A DNA stretch of 64,000 nucleotides from UBA7236 sp031372705 (GTDB taxonomy: Bacteria; Bacteroidota; Bacteroidia; Chitinophagales; BACL12), in assembly GCA_031372705.1 (NCBI GenBank), contig JANMLV010000048.1:6663-70662 (forward strand), written 5' to 3'. Below, one piece after another: positions 1-8,109 of the stretch; the stretch's first letter is position 1; every line of letters starts with the position of its first letter. A model generated the notes under the pieces. It was not told where the DNA came from. It worked only from the letters and a program-made list of their open reading frames with translations, and made no database searches. Made by a program: the position numbers and the translations under genes.

Positions 1-501
1 TATAATGGAAAAGGTGTTTTAAAGTATACCAATGGCGATTTATATACCGGCGAATTTTTAAATGGTGAACTAAACGGTAAAGGAGTTTTTAAAATGAAAA
101 GCGGTGAAACATATACCGGCATGTTTGCAAGTGGCAAATACAGCGGGTTTGGCATTTACACTTATTCTAATGGCGATAAATACGAAGGTAATTTCATTAA
201 CAACCTTTTAAATGGATACGGCACTTACTACTTAGCCGATGGTTCAGTATACATAGGCAATTTTAGAGATGGCGTTTACGATGGCGAAGGGGTTTACACT
301 TTTAAATCAGGTGATGTTTACTCAGGAACATTTGTTAAAGGGAATTATAATGGAAAAGGAACTTTCGTATACGCAAATGGCGATAGATATGAGGGTAGCT
401 TTGTAAACAGCAAAAAAGATGGTTACGGAGTTTATACGTTCAAAGATGGTTCGGTAATGGATGGCCGTTGGAGTAAAGATGAGTTTTTAGGAACAAAATA
501 A
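1..501 (+). CDS. MORN-repeat protein, 5' end cut by window edge
   Basis: The frame is open from base 1, so the true start lies upstream of the window; the ATG at 94 is internal to the repeats. The visible 166 residues are almost entirely MORN repeats of about 23 residues with the pattern Y-x-G-x-F-x-x-G-x-x-x-G-x-G, for example around 'GDKYEGNF' and 'GDRYEGSF'. About seven repeats are visible. The last is degenerate and the protein ends DEFLGTK. MORN repeats form extended beta-hairpin ribbons that often bind lipids or mediate protein contacts. No catalytic domain is visible in this C-terminal part, so any function lies in the missing N-terminus or in the repeats. A rho-independent terminator follows directly. 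Confidence 0.85.
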   Translation, partial: YNGKGVLKYTNGDLYTGEFLNGELNGKGVFKMKSGETYTGMFASGKYSGFGIYTYSNGDKYEGNFINNLLNGYGTYYLADGSVYIGNFRDGVYDGEGVYTFKSGDVYSGTFVKGNYNGKGTFVYANGDRYEGSFVNSKKDGYGVYTFKDGSVMDGRWSKDEFLGTK

Positions 502-534
502 AAAGGTTAGAACACTTGCTGTTCAAATATTATT

Positions 535-576
535 AACCCGACAAATGAAGATAATTCTATTAGTCGGGTTTTTTTT
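535..576 (+). terminator. Rho-independent terminator after the MORN gene
   Basis: An 8-bp stem AACCCGAC / GTCGGGTT with a 20-nt loop is followed by a T-run. It starts 34 bases after the MORN stop codon. Confidence 0.75.
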
Positions 577-978
577 AAAGTTTAGTTTAGGAAAATAATT
601 GTTCACAAACACGGTAATTTTTCTTGTAATTAAAATCTTTAAAGTTGCCACAAAGACTCAAAGAAAATCGAAGTTACACGAAGTTGTAATAATGATTATA
701 TTGCAATGTGAATGATGTGTTATGTTTTGTTGATTTTGAACTTAGAGTGGGTTTCTTCTGCGTTCCGATGCAATTGGAATTCCATTTACCAGGCTGAATA
801 AACTGACCTACCGGCTGAGTAGACAGGAGAAACAAATACGCTATCCTTTACAAAACATTTTAAACTACTGAAAATTGGAGATATTAGTAAGAATTACATT
901 CCAACTCATCATTTAATTTTTGTTCAATTTTGCTCAATCCTTTTAAATTTTGTTCAATCCCCCTCGAAACCGTTACGC
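577..978. other. Intergenic region, non-coding
   Basis: No credible gene is seen here. Two copies of a short repeat related to TTTTGTTCAATTTTGCTCAATC occur at about 919-940 and 946-960, next to the 3' end of hflX. The same family recurs at 3307-3339, 3436-3460 and 3599-3640. The segment around 643-690 has the 'cacaaagactcaaag' look of decayed spacer DNA. Confidence 0.5.
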
Positions 979-2163
979 TTAAAAAAACTCAGTCTTATAA
1001 GGATACCTGATTTGATATTGCTCCTTTACAATATCGGTAAGCATATTTCTTAGCTCTTCAATATTGTCTTTTTCTGTCGCAGAAATAAATACACAATGCG
1101 CATTCGATTTTTGCATCCAAGTGTTGCGCAGTTCATTTAATATATCAATTTTAATGTCGTTGGGAAGGTATTTGTCAAAAGTTCTTTTTTCGTACAAATC
1201 CATCTTGTTGAAGATAATAATACAAGGTTTTTCTGCCGCTTCTAATTCTTTTAGTGTTTCATTTACCACCCGAATTTGGTCTTCAAATGCAGGATGCGCA
1301 ATGTCTACAACGTGTAATAAAATATCGCTTTCGCGAACTTCATCTAAAGTAGATTTGAAGCTTTCAATTAAATGATGGGGCAACTTGCGAATGAATCCTA
1401 CCGTATCGCTTAATAAAAATGGTGTGCGGTCAAGCACTACTTTGCGAACTGTTGTATCTAGTGTTGCAAATAATTTATTTTCAGCAAATACTTCACTTTT
1501 GCTCAGCACATTCATTAAAGTAGATTTACCAACGTTGGTGTAACCCACAAAAGCAACGCGAATTAATTCACCTCTATTTTTGCGCTGAGTTTCATTTTGT
1601 AAACCGATTTTAAGTAATTTCTCTTTAAGCAACGCGATTTTTTGCTGTGCTACGCGACGGTCAGTTTCAATTTCTTTCTCACCGGAACCGCGCATACCAA
1701 TACCACCTTTTATACGGTCTAAATGCGACCATAACCCTTTTAATCGAGGAAGCATGTATTGCGTTTGTGCGAGTTCCACTTGCGTTTTTGCTTGCACGGT
1801 TTGAGCCCTTGTGGCAAAAATGTCCAGAATAAGCATACTGCGGTCCACAATTTTAATTTTGAGTTCCGCTTCAATATTCCGCAGTTGCGAAGGTGATATT
1901 TCATCATCAATCACAACCAGGTCGATATTGTTATCTTCAACAAACTTTTTTATTTCTTCCAGTTTTCCCTTTCCAACATAGGTTCTATGGTCGGGATGCA
2001 ATAGTTTCTGGTAAAATGTAGAAATAGTTATTGCACCTGCGGTTTCGACCAAAAACTCTAATTCTGCGAGGTATTCGTTAAGCTGTTCAAGGGTTTGGTC
2101 TTTGGTAACCAAACCGATTAATACTGCCCGTTCTTTTTTATTCGTTTCTATTAAATGAGCCAT
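979..2163 (-). CDS. hflX: GTPase HflX
   Basis: HflX is a ribosome-associated GTPase that splits stalled or hibernating 70S ribosomes. All G motifs are visible: G1 GYTNVGKS, G2 region LFATLDTT, G3 DTVGF, G4 NKMD. The N-terminal HflX domain before the G domain contains the conserved 'HPDHRTYVGKGKLEEI' segment and the linker has the RGSGEKEIETDRR stretch. I chose the ATG at 2163 (about 394 residues), which places the start close to 'ERAVLIGL' as in relatives. A GTG at 2196 would add 11 residues of unremarkable sequence. The gene is divergent from the acetyltransferase-like gene at 2308. Confidence 0.95.
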   Translation of the reverse strand: MAHLIETNKKERAVLIGLVTKDQTLEQLNEYLAELEFLVETAGAITISTFYQKLLHPDHRTYVGKGKLEEIKKFVEDNNIDLVVIDDEISPSQLRNIEAELKIKIVDRSMLILDIFATRAQTVQAKTQVELAQTQYMLPRLKGLWSHLDRIKGGIGMRGSGEKEIETDRRVAQQKIALLKEKLLKIGLQNETQRKNRGELIRVAFVGYTNVGKSTLMNVLSKSEVFAENKLFATLDTTVRKVVLDRTPFLLSDTVGFIRKLPHHLIESFKSTLDEVRESDILLHVVDIAHPAFEDQIRVVNETLKELEAAEKPCIIIFNKMDLYEKRTFDKYLPNDIKIDILNELRNTWMQKSNAHCVFISATEKDNIEELRNMLTDIVKEQYQIRYPYKTEFF

Positions 2164-2233
2164 TATAGGCAAAGGTAGTTCAAATTCCGGCACCACTGTG
2201 TTTTACGATAAGCAAATGATACGCAGGTTTCGC

Positions 2234-2241
2234 TATTTTTG
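2234..2241 (+). promoter_or_regulatory. Candidate -7 box TATTTTTG
   Basis: Matches the Bacteroidota -7 consensus TAnnTTTG on the strand of the gene at 2308. It would give a leader of about 60 nt. No clear -33 TTG was found. Confidence 0.4.
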
Positions 2242-2307
2242 TCGCGCCAACAACCATTTATTGGCAAACGGGTGTAAAAACTCAATTTTTAGCATAAAAG
2301 AAACAAA

Positions 2308-3192
2308 TTGATACAATATTTACGACATAAGGAAATTGATTTTGAAAAATGGGACGCATGTATCAATAATGCACTTAATGGCTTGCCATATGCTTATTCA
2401 TGGTATTTAGATATTGCAGCAGAAGGCCAATGGAGCGCAATAATAATCGACGATTATGCAGCGGTGTTTCCAATTCCCTTTAAAAATAGAATTGTATACA
2501 AACAAATTTATCAGCCGTTTTTTGTGCAGCAATTGGGCTTGTTTTATACTGATTTAAAATATGCAAATCGGGTTGCTGATTGTTTTTCGGCAATTCCATC
2601 GGTATTTAAAAAAATTAATTTGCAATTAAATACCAACAACCTGATTGAAGAACATGCGCTTAAGGTGAAGTATAAAATTACCCATCATATCAACTTAAAC
2701 GTTGGATACGAAGCAATAAATGCCGCGTATAGTTCTGATAGGAAACGGAACTCAAAAAAGGCAACCTCAGCCGGCTTGCAAGTTGTAAATTTAAATGGTG
2801 TTGCTGAACTGATTCAATTTCGACGTAAATACTTAGCTGCAGAATTAAATGGCGTACAAACAGATAAGGACCTACATCGCTTGCAGCAACTACTTGAAAA
2901 AGCAATTAAGTTAGAAAAGGGTTTTGCAAAAGGCGTGGTAGACGGAAGTGACAATTTATTAGCGATTGCATTTTTTTTACAAACTAACAAGTTTTTAATT
3001 TATTTATCGGCAGTATCATCAACCGAAGGAAGAGAGAAACGCGCGATGCCTGTATTAATTGATAGTATTCTGCAGAATTACGCAAATGCTAACCTCATTT
3101 TCGATTTTGAAGGCTCTATGATTCCCGGTTTAGCACAGTTTTATAGAAGTTTTGGTGGTGTTGAAGTTCAGTTTCCTGTTGTGCAGAAATAG
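2308..3192 (+). CDS. FemAB/GNAT-like acyltransferase, function unknown
   Basis: A 294-residue cytoplasmic protein without signal peptide or membrane segments. The overall pattern resembles the FemAB-like or BioF2-like acetyltransferase group found beside unrelated genes in Bacteroidota: an N-terminal 'YSWYLD...W' motif, a central 'SDRKRNSKKA' basic helix, and a C-terminal 'FDFEGSMIPGLAQFYRSFGG' motif. The last is typical of the GNAT fold, where the substrate-binding end reads FEGS...FKxxFG. The substrate cannot be told. The start is TTG at 2308; no in-frame ATG lies upstream before a stop. It stands alone, divergent from hflX. Confidence 0.75.
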   Translation: MIQYLRHKEIDFEKWDACINNALNGLPYAYSWYLDIAAEGQWSAIIIDDYAAVFPIPFKNRIVYKQIYQPFFVQQLGLFYTDLKYANRVADCFSAIPSVFKKINLQLNTNNLIEEHALKVKYKITHHINLNVGYEAINAAYSSDRKRNSKKATSAGLQVVNLNGVAELIQFRRKYLAAELNGVQTDKDLHRLQQLLEKAIKLEKGFAKGVVDGSDNLLAIAFFLQTNKFLIYLSAVSSTEGREKRAMPVLIDSILQNYANANLIFDFEGSMIPGLAQFYRSFGGVEVQFPVVQK

Positions 3193-3663
3193 AATACGGC
3201 TTTGTAGCAGATTAATTTTAAGTATAATCTGTTTATGTCCTCAAATTTCGCTCTCCCGATTGTTTCGAGATTGGCAATTATTTTCAATAACGGATTTAAT
3301 TTTTTTATTGAGCAAAATTGAGCAAAATTGAACAAGATTTAAGTGAGGTTGTGGAATTAAAATTTGTCCTTTTTTTATTATTAACTAGGAAAAATTTAAT
3401 AATTGAAATCAATTTTGAACTTACCTGTCAACCCAAATTTTGTTCAATTTTGCTCAATCCTCTCTAAGGTTGTTTTATTTTTTTAATTAAATAAAAACTT
3501 AGTGACGTTGCTATATCAAAATTTACCCTGCGATTTGCATTATTAAACAGAAGATTTTGAATAATTGAAATAAATTTCAACCTTACCTGTCAACCCAAAT
3601 TTTGCTCAATTTTGCTCAATCTTGTTCAATTTTGTTCAATTGGCTGTTCCAATCTCCCTCCCT
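3193..3663. repeat. Intergenic repeat region with TTGTTCAATTTTGCTCAATC family
   Basis: There is no gene. An imperfect direct repeat of about 62 bp occurs at 3398-3460 and 3560-3621. Both copies run from AATAATTGAAAT through CTTACCTGTCAACCCAAAT into TTTTGTTCAATTTTGCTCAATC-like tails. A short inverted copy (ATTGAGCAAAATTGAG...) lies at 3307-3339, and further tail units at 3621-3641. The same tail is seen near 919-960 downstream of hflX. Confidence 0.7.
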
Positions 3664-4368
3664 TCACAACTCCGCAAACGCCACCGCAGCAATACTTACA
3701 CTAACTCCCGGATGTTGTATCAACTTGACGGCACAAGCTTCCAATGTGGAACCGGTGGTAATTACATCATCAATTAATAAAATATGTTTATTCGGAATTA
3801 ATTCGGGTTTCTTTACCTCAAAAATGTCTTTTACATTATCCCATCGTTCTAATCTCGATTTTTTTGTTTGGGTTTCGGTAAATAATGTTCGTTGCAGAAT
3901 TTCGCCATCGTAATTTATATTTAACACTTCACCCAATCCCTCTGCAATAATACCACTTTGGTTATAACCTCGTTTTATCATTTTATCAGGATGCAAAGGA
4001 ACTGCTGTAATATAATCCACATCTCTAAATACTTGATATTGTAATAGGTGATATCCCATTAAATTACCCAGTCGTAAACCAACATCTTTTCTGCCTTTAT
4101 ATTTTAATGCATGCATAACTTCCTGCAACCGTGAAGTTTTATGAAAATTGTACATGGCTAAGGCCCGCTCAATAGGTACCTTCCCCCAAAATTTTTTTGC
4201 AACCGGATTGTCGGTATATAATACATGATCAGTTTTAGGTAAGCTGAGCTGACATTTTAAGCAGAATACTTTTTCGTGTTTGTTCAACGCTTCCTGGCAG
4301 GCAGCGCAAAGTTTTGGATATATCACATTTGTGATGTCGCTTATAATATTAATTGGAAACATAGTCAT
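3664..4368 (-). CDS. comF: ComF family phosphoribosyltransferase-like protein
   Basis: ComF proteins combine a small N-terminal zinc module with a phosphoribosyltransferase fold and take part in DNA uptake in competent bacteria; in other species the role is unclear. The paired cysteines CAAC and CLKC near the N-terminus form the zinc module. The PRPP-binding loop reads LLIDDVITTGST near the C-terminus, and 'AVPLHPDKMIKRGYNQS' is the conserved ComF central motif. I chose the ATG at 4368 (234 residues) rather than one 26 codons upstream, because the protein family begins shortly before 'YPKLCAAC'. No competence genes are nearby. Confidence 0.9.
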   Translation of the reverse strand: MTMFPINIISDITNVIYPKLCAACQEALNKHEKVFCLKCQLSLPKTDHVLYTDNPVAKKFWGKVPIERALAMYNFHKTSRLQEVMHALKYKGRKDVGLRLGNLMGYHLLQYQVFRDVDYITAVPLHPDKMIKRGYNQSGIIAEGLGEVLNINYDGEILQRTLFTETQTKKSRLERWDNVKDIFEVKKPELIPNKHILLIDDVITTGSTLEACAVKLIQHPGVSVSIAAVAFAEL

Positions 4369-4446
4369 CGTTTTTGTAGTAAGAAATAATTTGCGTAGGC
4401 TACCATTGCAACAACGTATTGGAGCAAATGATAGTGGAATAACCAA

Positions 4447-4714
4447 TCACAACTTCGTGTTTAACGAGCCGGTTGTGATGGTGTTACCAATAAATAAGAA
4501 GTGTTTAATTTTACTTTAACGCTTCATTACACGCGTAATTCGGACTAACGATGCAAAGTATAAGCTAGTAAGCGGATAAGGTTTTTCCAAGAAAATGGAA
4601 ACGGGTTTTGTTACATCACAGTAACCACAATTCAATCGACACATTTCATTTGTTTTTAAGGTGAATAATAAATTAAAAATATTAATTAACATTTTAATTT
4701 CCAAATTTCAGTCA
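4447..4714. other. Spacer between comF and the hppD terminator
   Basis: Together with the terminator this gap exceeds 300 bases. A 62-codon minus-strand frame (4516-4704) fills much of it but shows no recognisable domain or signal. I see no RNA gene or convincing promoter. Confidence 0.35.
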
Positions 4715-4744
4715 TAAAAAAAACCTGCTACGAAGCAGGTTTTT
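4715..4744 (-). terminator. Rho-independent terminator of hppD
   Basis: A perfect 10-bp stem AAAACCTGCT / AGCAGGTTTT with loop ACGA (plus-strand reading) is followed, on the minus strand, by a run of T. It lies 23 bases past the hppD stop codon. Confidence 0.88.
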
Positions 4745-4766
4745 AAATAAGGATGTATTGAATTAA

Positions 4767-5897
4767 TTATAATGTTCCTCTTTTGCGTTGTTCTTCTTCT
4801 ATGCTTTCAAACAGCGCTTGGAAATTACCTTTGCCAAAAGATTTTGCGCCACAGCGTTCAATTATTTCAAAAAACATGGTCGGTCTGTCTTCAACAGGCT
4901 TGGTAAATATTTGTAATAAATAACCGTCTTCATCACGGTCTACCATTATGCCCAAGCTTTTTAGTGTTTGTAAATCTTCATTTATTGTTCCAACACGATC
5001 GCTTACAGTATCGTAATACGTTCCGGGAACATATAAAAATTCAACACCGCGTTTGCGTAATTCGGTTACCGTAATAATAATATCGTCGGTGGCAACGGCA
5101 ATGTGCTGACAACCTTCGCCTTCATAAAAATCTAAATATTCTTCCACCTGTGATTTCTTTTTACCAATGGCAGGTTCATTAATCGGGAATTTAATGCGCA
5201 TATTTCCACTGGTCATTACTTTACTCATAAGAGCAGTATATTCTGTAGAAATATCTTTATCGTCGAATGTAATCAGATTTTTAAATCCTAATACTTCTGC
5301 ATAAAATTTTGCCCACACATTCATTCTGCCTAAACCAACATTGCCAACGCAATGGTCAACATATTGCAATCCAATTGGTGTAGGATTGTATTCGCTTTCC
5401 CATTTTACAAATCCCGGCAAAAAAACTCCGTTGTAGTTTGTGCGTTCAACAAATAAGTGAATTACTTCGCCATATGTTTTAATGCCGGCAACTTTTACTT
5501 CGCCATCGGCATCAGATTTTATTGTAGGGAATAAAAAAGGTTCTGCACCGCGTTCGGTAGTTTGAACAAACGAATATTCCGCATCATCAACAGTAAATGC
5601 AATAACTTTTACGCCATCACCATGATTTTTAATATGTTCAGCTACAGGTGAAGTGCTGTTGTATGGTGTGGTTAATATTAATGTGATTTTTCCCTGACGC
5701 AAAACATAAGACGCACATTCGCGATTACCGGTTTCTAATTCGGAATAAGCGAGTGATTGAAATCCAAAGGCCGTTTTATAAAAGTGTGCAGATTGTTTAG
5801 CATTGCCCACATATAATTCAATAAAATCGGTGCCATTTAATGGAAGAAAATCTTCTTGTACGATTGTTTGTTGTTTTTCAACTAATAAAGTATCCAT
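4767..5897 (-). CDS. hppD: 4-hydroxyphenylpyruvate dioxygenase
   Basis: Converts 4-hydroxyphenylpyruvate to homogentisate with O2 and Fe(II), the second step of tyrosine catabolism. The protein has 376 residues and the duplicated vicinal-oxygen-chelate (glyoxalase) fold of the family. The iron ligands expected for HPPD are visible: H182 in YVDHCVGNV, H265 in CQHIAVATDDI and E344 in MFFEIIER. The C-terminal 'KSFGKGNFQALFESIE' helix that gates the active site is also present. It lies 30 bases downstream of hmgA on the same strand and ends at a strong terminator, so the two form an operon. Confidence 0.97.
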   Translation of the reverse strand: MDTLLVEKQQTIVQEDFLPLNGTDFIELYVGNAKQSAHFYKTAFGFQSLAYSELETGNRECASYVLRQGKITLILTTPYNSTSPVAEHIKNHGDGVKVIAFTVDDAEYSFVQTTERGAEPFLFPTIKSDADGEVKVAGIKTYGEVIHLFVERTNYNGVFLPGFVKWESEYNPTPIGLQYVDHCVGNVGLGRMNVWAKFYAEVLGFKNLITFDDKDISTEYTALMSKVMTSGNMRIKFPINEPAIGKKKSQVEEYLDFYEGEGCQHIAVATDDIIITVTELRKRGVEFLYVPGTYYDTVSDRVGTINEDLQTLKSLGIMVDRDEDGYLLQIFTKPVEDRPTMFFEIIERCGAKSFGKGNFQALFESIEEEQRKRGTL

Positions 5898-5927
5898 TGT
5901 AGTATATTTATTTAATTATTTAAATAA

Positions 5928-7115
5928 TTAGTTTGTTATCAAGTTTGGTTGTACACCGTTACTTTTTATCCATGATAAATAATAGTCATCTACTTCATAT
6001 TCAACTGCTGCTTCTGTAATCATTACCGGTTTAAACGGATCAATCATAACAGCTAATTCTTTGGTTTCTTTTTGCCCTATGCTGCGTTCAATAGCTCCCG
6101 GATGAGGCCCGTGTGCTAAGCCTGCAGGATGCAATGTTAGCATGCCGGGTTTTATATTGTTTCTGCTCATGAAATTGCCTTCCACATAATATAATAATTC
6201 ATCGCTGTCGATATTACTGTGGTGATAAGGTGCAGGAATGGCATTCGGGTGGTAATCGTACATGCGCGGAACAAAGCTGCATACCACAAAATTATTAGCC
6301 TCGAAATTTTGGTGAATTGGTGGAGGCATGTGAATGCGACCTGTTAGCGGTTCAAAGTTGTGAATATTGAACGCATAAGGATATAAATATCCATCCCAAC
6401 CTACAACGTCAAATGGGTGATTAGCATAAGTGTATGGAAATATTTCACCGCGTTTTTTTATCATAATTTCAAATTCACCTTCCACATCTAATGTTTTTAA
6501 TTCGGTAGGACGTTTAATATCGCGTTCGCAAAATGGTGAGTGTTCGAGTAATTGTCCGAATTCATTTCTGTATCTTTTCGGTGTAACTACCGGACTAAAA
6601 GATTCAATAAATAACAATCTGTTATCATCGGTATCAAATTCCATTTTATAAATTGTTCCTCGTGGAATTACCAGATAATCGTGCGGCTCAAAATTTACAT
6701 CACCAAACATGGTTGTTAAAGTGCCTGACCCTTTGTGCACAAAAATTAATTCATCGGCATCTGCATTTTTAAAATAGTAATCAGGGGTTTGTGTTGGTGC
6801 AGCAAGTCCAATATGTAAATCGTTATTTACAAAAAGCACTTTGCGACTTTCTAAATAATCTTTTTCTGCCGGAATATCAAAGCCATTAAAACTGAGCATA
6901 CGCATATTATTTTCGATAGCAATTTTTGGCGCTACCGAATAACTCTTGCCGGTATTAATAACCCTTGTTGGTGGATGAATGTGATACACTAACGATGATA
7001 AACTGCTGAAGCCTTGTGTGCCCACTAATTCTTCGTTATAAAGTTTTCCCGCCGCGTCGCGATATACAACATGGCGTTTATCCGGGATTTTACCTAATTG
7101 CTGATAAATTGGCAT
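5928..7115 (-). CDS. hmgA: Homogentisate 1,2-dioxygenase
   Basis: Opens the ring of homogentisate to maleylacetoacetate, using Fe(II). The protein has 395 residues, shorter than the roughly 430-residue proteobacterial and eukaryotic enzymes, as is usual for the Bacteroidota branch. The C-terminal metal site is visible: the paired histidines H298/H299 of PYHHSNIDSDE, E306, and H335 in LHPAGLAHGPHPG. It is the first gene of the hmgA-hppD operon. Fumarylacetoacetase and maleylacetoacetate isomerase are not in the window. The ATG at 7115 begins MPIYQQLGKIP, a normal family start. Confidence 0.95.
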   Translation of the reverse strand: MPIYQQLGKIPDKRHVVYRDAAGKLYNEELVGTQGFSSLSSLVYHIHPPTRVINTGKSYSVAPKIAIENNMRMLSFNGFDIPAEKDYLESRKVLFVNNDLHIGLAAPTQTPDYYFKNADADELIFVHKGSGTLTTMFGDVNFEPHDYLVIPRGTIYKMEFDTDDNRLLFIESFSPVVTPKRYRNEFGQLLEHSPFCERDIKRPTELKTLDVEGEFEIMIKKRGEIFPYTYANHPFDVVGWDGYLYPYAFNIHNFEPLTGRIHMPPPIHQNFEANNFVVCSFVPRMYDYHPNAIPAPYHHSNIDSDELLYYVEGNFMSRNNIKPGMLTLHPAGLAHGPHPGAIERSIGQKETKELAVMIDPFKPVMITEAAVEYEVDDYYLSWIKSNGVQPNLITN

Positions 7116-7294
7116 AGTAAATTTTATTTACTGCAAATTTCAGCGAAAATGTAAGCTGCTTGGGGTGACTTGTGTCAATGTTTGAGGTGATAATGCGGGG
7201 AGTTTTTGAGTTGATTTTCAGCGGACCATAAACCTCCCGTTACTTCCCAACTTCCCTTCTTCCCGGCAAGTAAATATATACGAGCAATATCAAC

Positions 7295-7975
7295 TCAGCC
7301 CTTTTTTTTCAGGCTGTTAAATACCAGGTCGTTTAAATAGCCAATAAGTTCTTCTTCTTTTTTAGCACCACTAAAATCGGTCAGCGAAGGCAGGTTATGC
7401 ATAAAAAAGTTTTGAAGATGCGCCATTTCAATTATAGTAGAGGCCAGGGTTTTAGGGTATTTGTAACGGGGATTGTATTCAGATATAATATTGCCAACAA
7501 CAGCACATAAGTCCTTGTAAGGCTTAAAGAACTGCTGTTTATTGTCTTCACTCACATGTTTTGTTAAATAAGCCTTTGAACCTTCCGCAATAATAATTTC
7601 ATGCAACAGCCTTTCATTAATATAATGGGTTTGCTCATCGTCCTCAACCGCATGTGCCAGAAGGTGTATTACTTTTTTCAGCTTAATTGCAGGACTGTTT
7701 ATATTGTTAGTCTGAAATATTATTTGAAACTCAAGCCAGCCCCAATACCAGGCTGTAAGGTAAACCAACAGTTTATGCTTATTCTCAAAATAACGGTAGA
7801 TGCCGGCTTCAGTTGTGCCGATTTCTTCAGCAAGTTTTTTAAAGGTAAATGACTCGAAACCTGCTTTGTATATTAATTGTACACTATGTTTTAGAATATT
7901 CTTCCCAAGTTCTGATGCCTCAGGATTCCGAAGGTATAGTGCCTCGTTCATCTCTATTTGCAGTTGTAGCTTCAT
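7295..7975 (-). CDS. TetR/AcrR family transcriptional regulator
   Basis: A 226-residue TetR-type repressor. The N-terminal helix-turn-helix spans about residues 25-75, with the family pattern 'FTFKKLAEEIGTTEAGIYRYFENKHKLL'-like segments (recognition helix EAGIYRYF). The C-terminal helical ligand domain is rich in aromatics and unassigned. It is divergent from sulP across a 134-base gap that holds opposed promoter boxes and inverted repeats, which suggests it controls itself and the SulP-carbonic anhydrase genes. A role in hmgA/hppD control is less likely because that operon lies downstream with its own 180-base leader region. Confidence 0.93.
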   Translation of the reverse strand: MKLQLQIEMNEALYLRNPEASELGKNILKHSVQLIYKAGFESFTFKKLAEEIGTTEAGIYRYFENKHKLLVYLTAWYWGWLEFQIIFQTNNINSPAIKLKKVIHLLAHAVEDDEQTHYINERLLHEIIIAEGSKAYLTKHVSEDNKQQFFKPYKDLCAVVGNIISEYNPRYKYPKTLASTIIEMAHLQNFFMHNLPSLTDFSGAKKEEELIGYLNDLVFNSLKKKG

Positions 7976-8012
7976 TTCAAGGTGTTTTTATTACTATTAT
8001 TTACTAAAGGTA

Positions 8013-8086
8013 CAAAGCTAAAGCAAATAATTTAACAATTATTAGTGATAGTAAAACTATTATTGAACAAATTAATACTATCTTTG
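8013..8086. promoter_or_regulatory. Divergent tetR/sulP promoters with candidate operators
   Basis: Minus-strand box TAGCTTTG (8020-8013) serves tetR and plus-strand box TATCTTTG (8079-8086) serves sulP. Between them lie ATAGT-AAA-ACTAT (8048-8060) and a wider inverted pair GATAGT (8047-8052) / ACTATC (8077-8082) that overlaps the sulP box. These are plausible TetR-protein operators, by inference only. Confidence 0.5.
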
Positions 8087-8109
8087 TTCCGTAAAAAAGA
8101 AGAAAAACA

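Noticed and set aside
4516..4704. A 62-codon minus-strand frame between comF and the hppD terminator.
   Set aside because: No signal peptide, domain or promoter; although it contains CRLNCGYC, I cannot support it as a gene.
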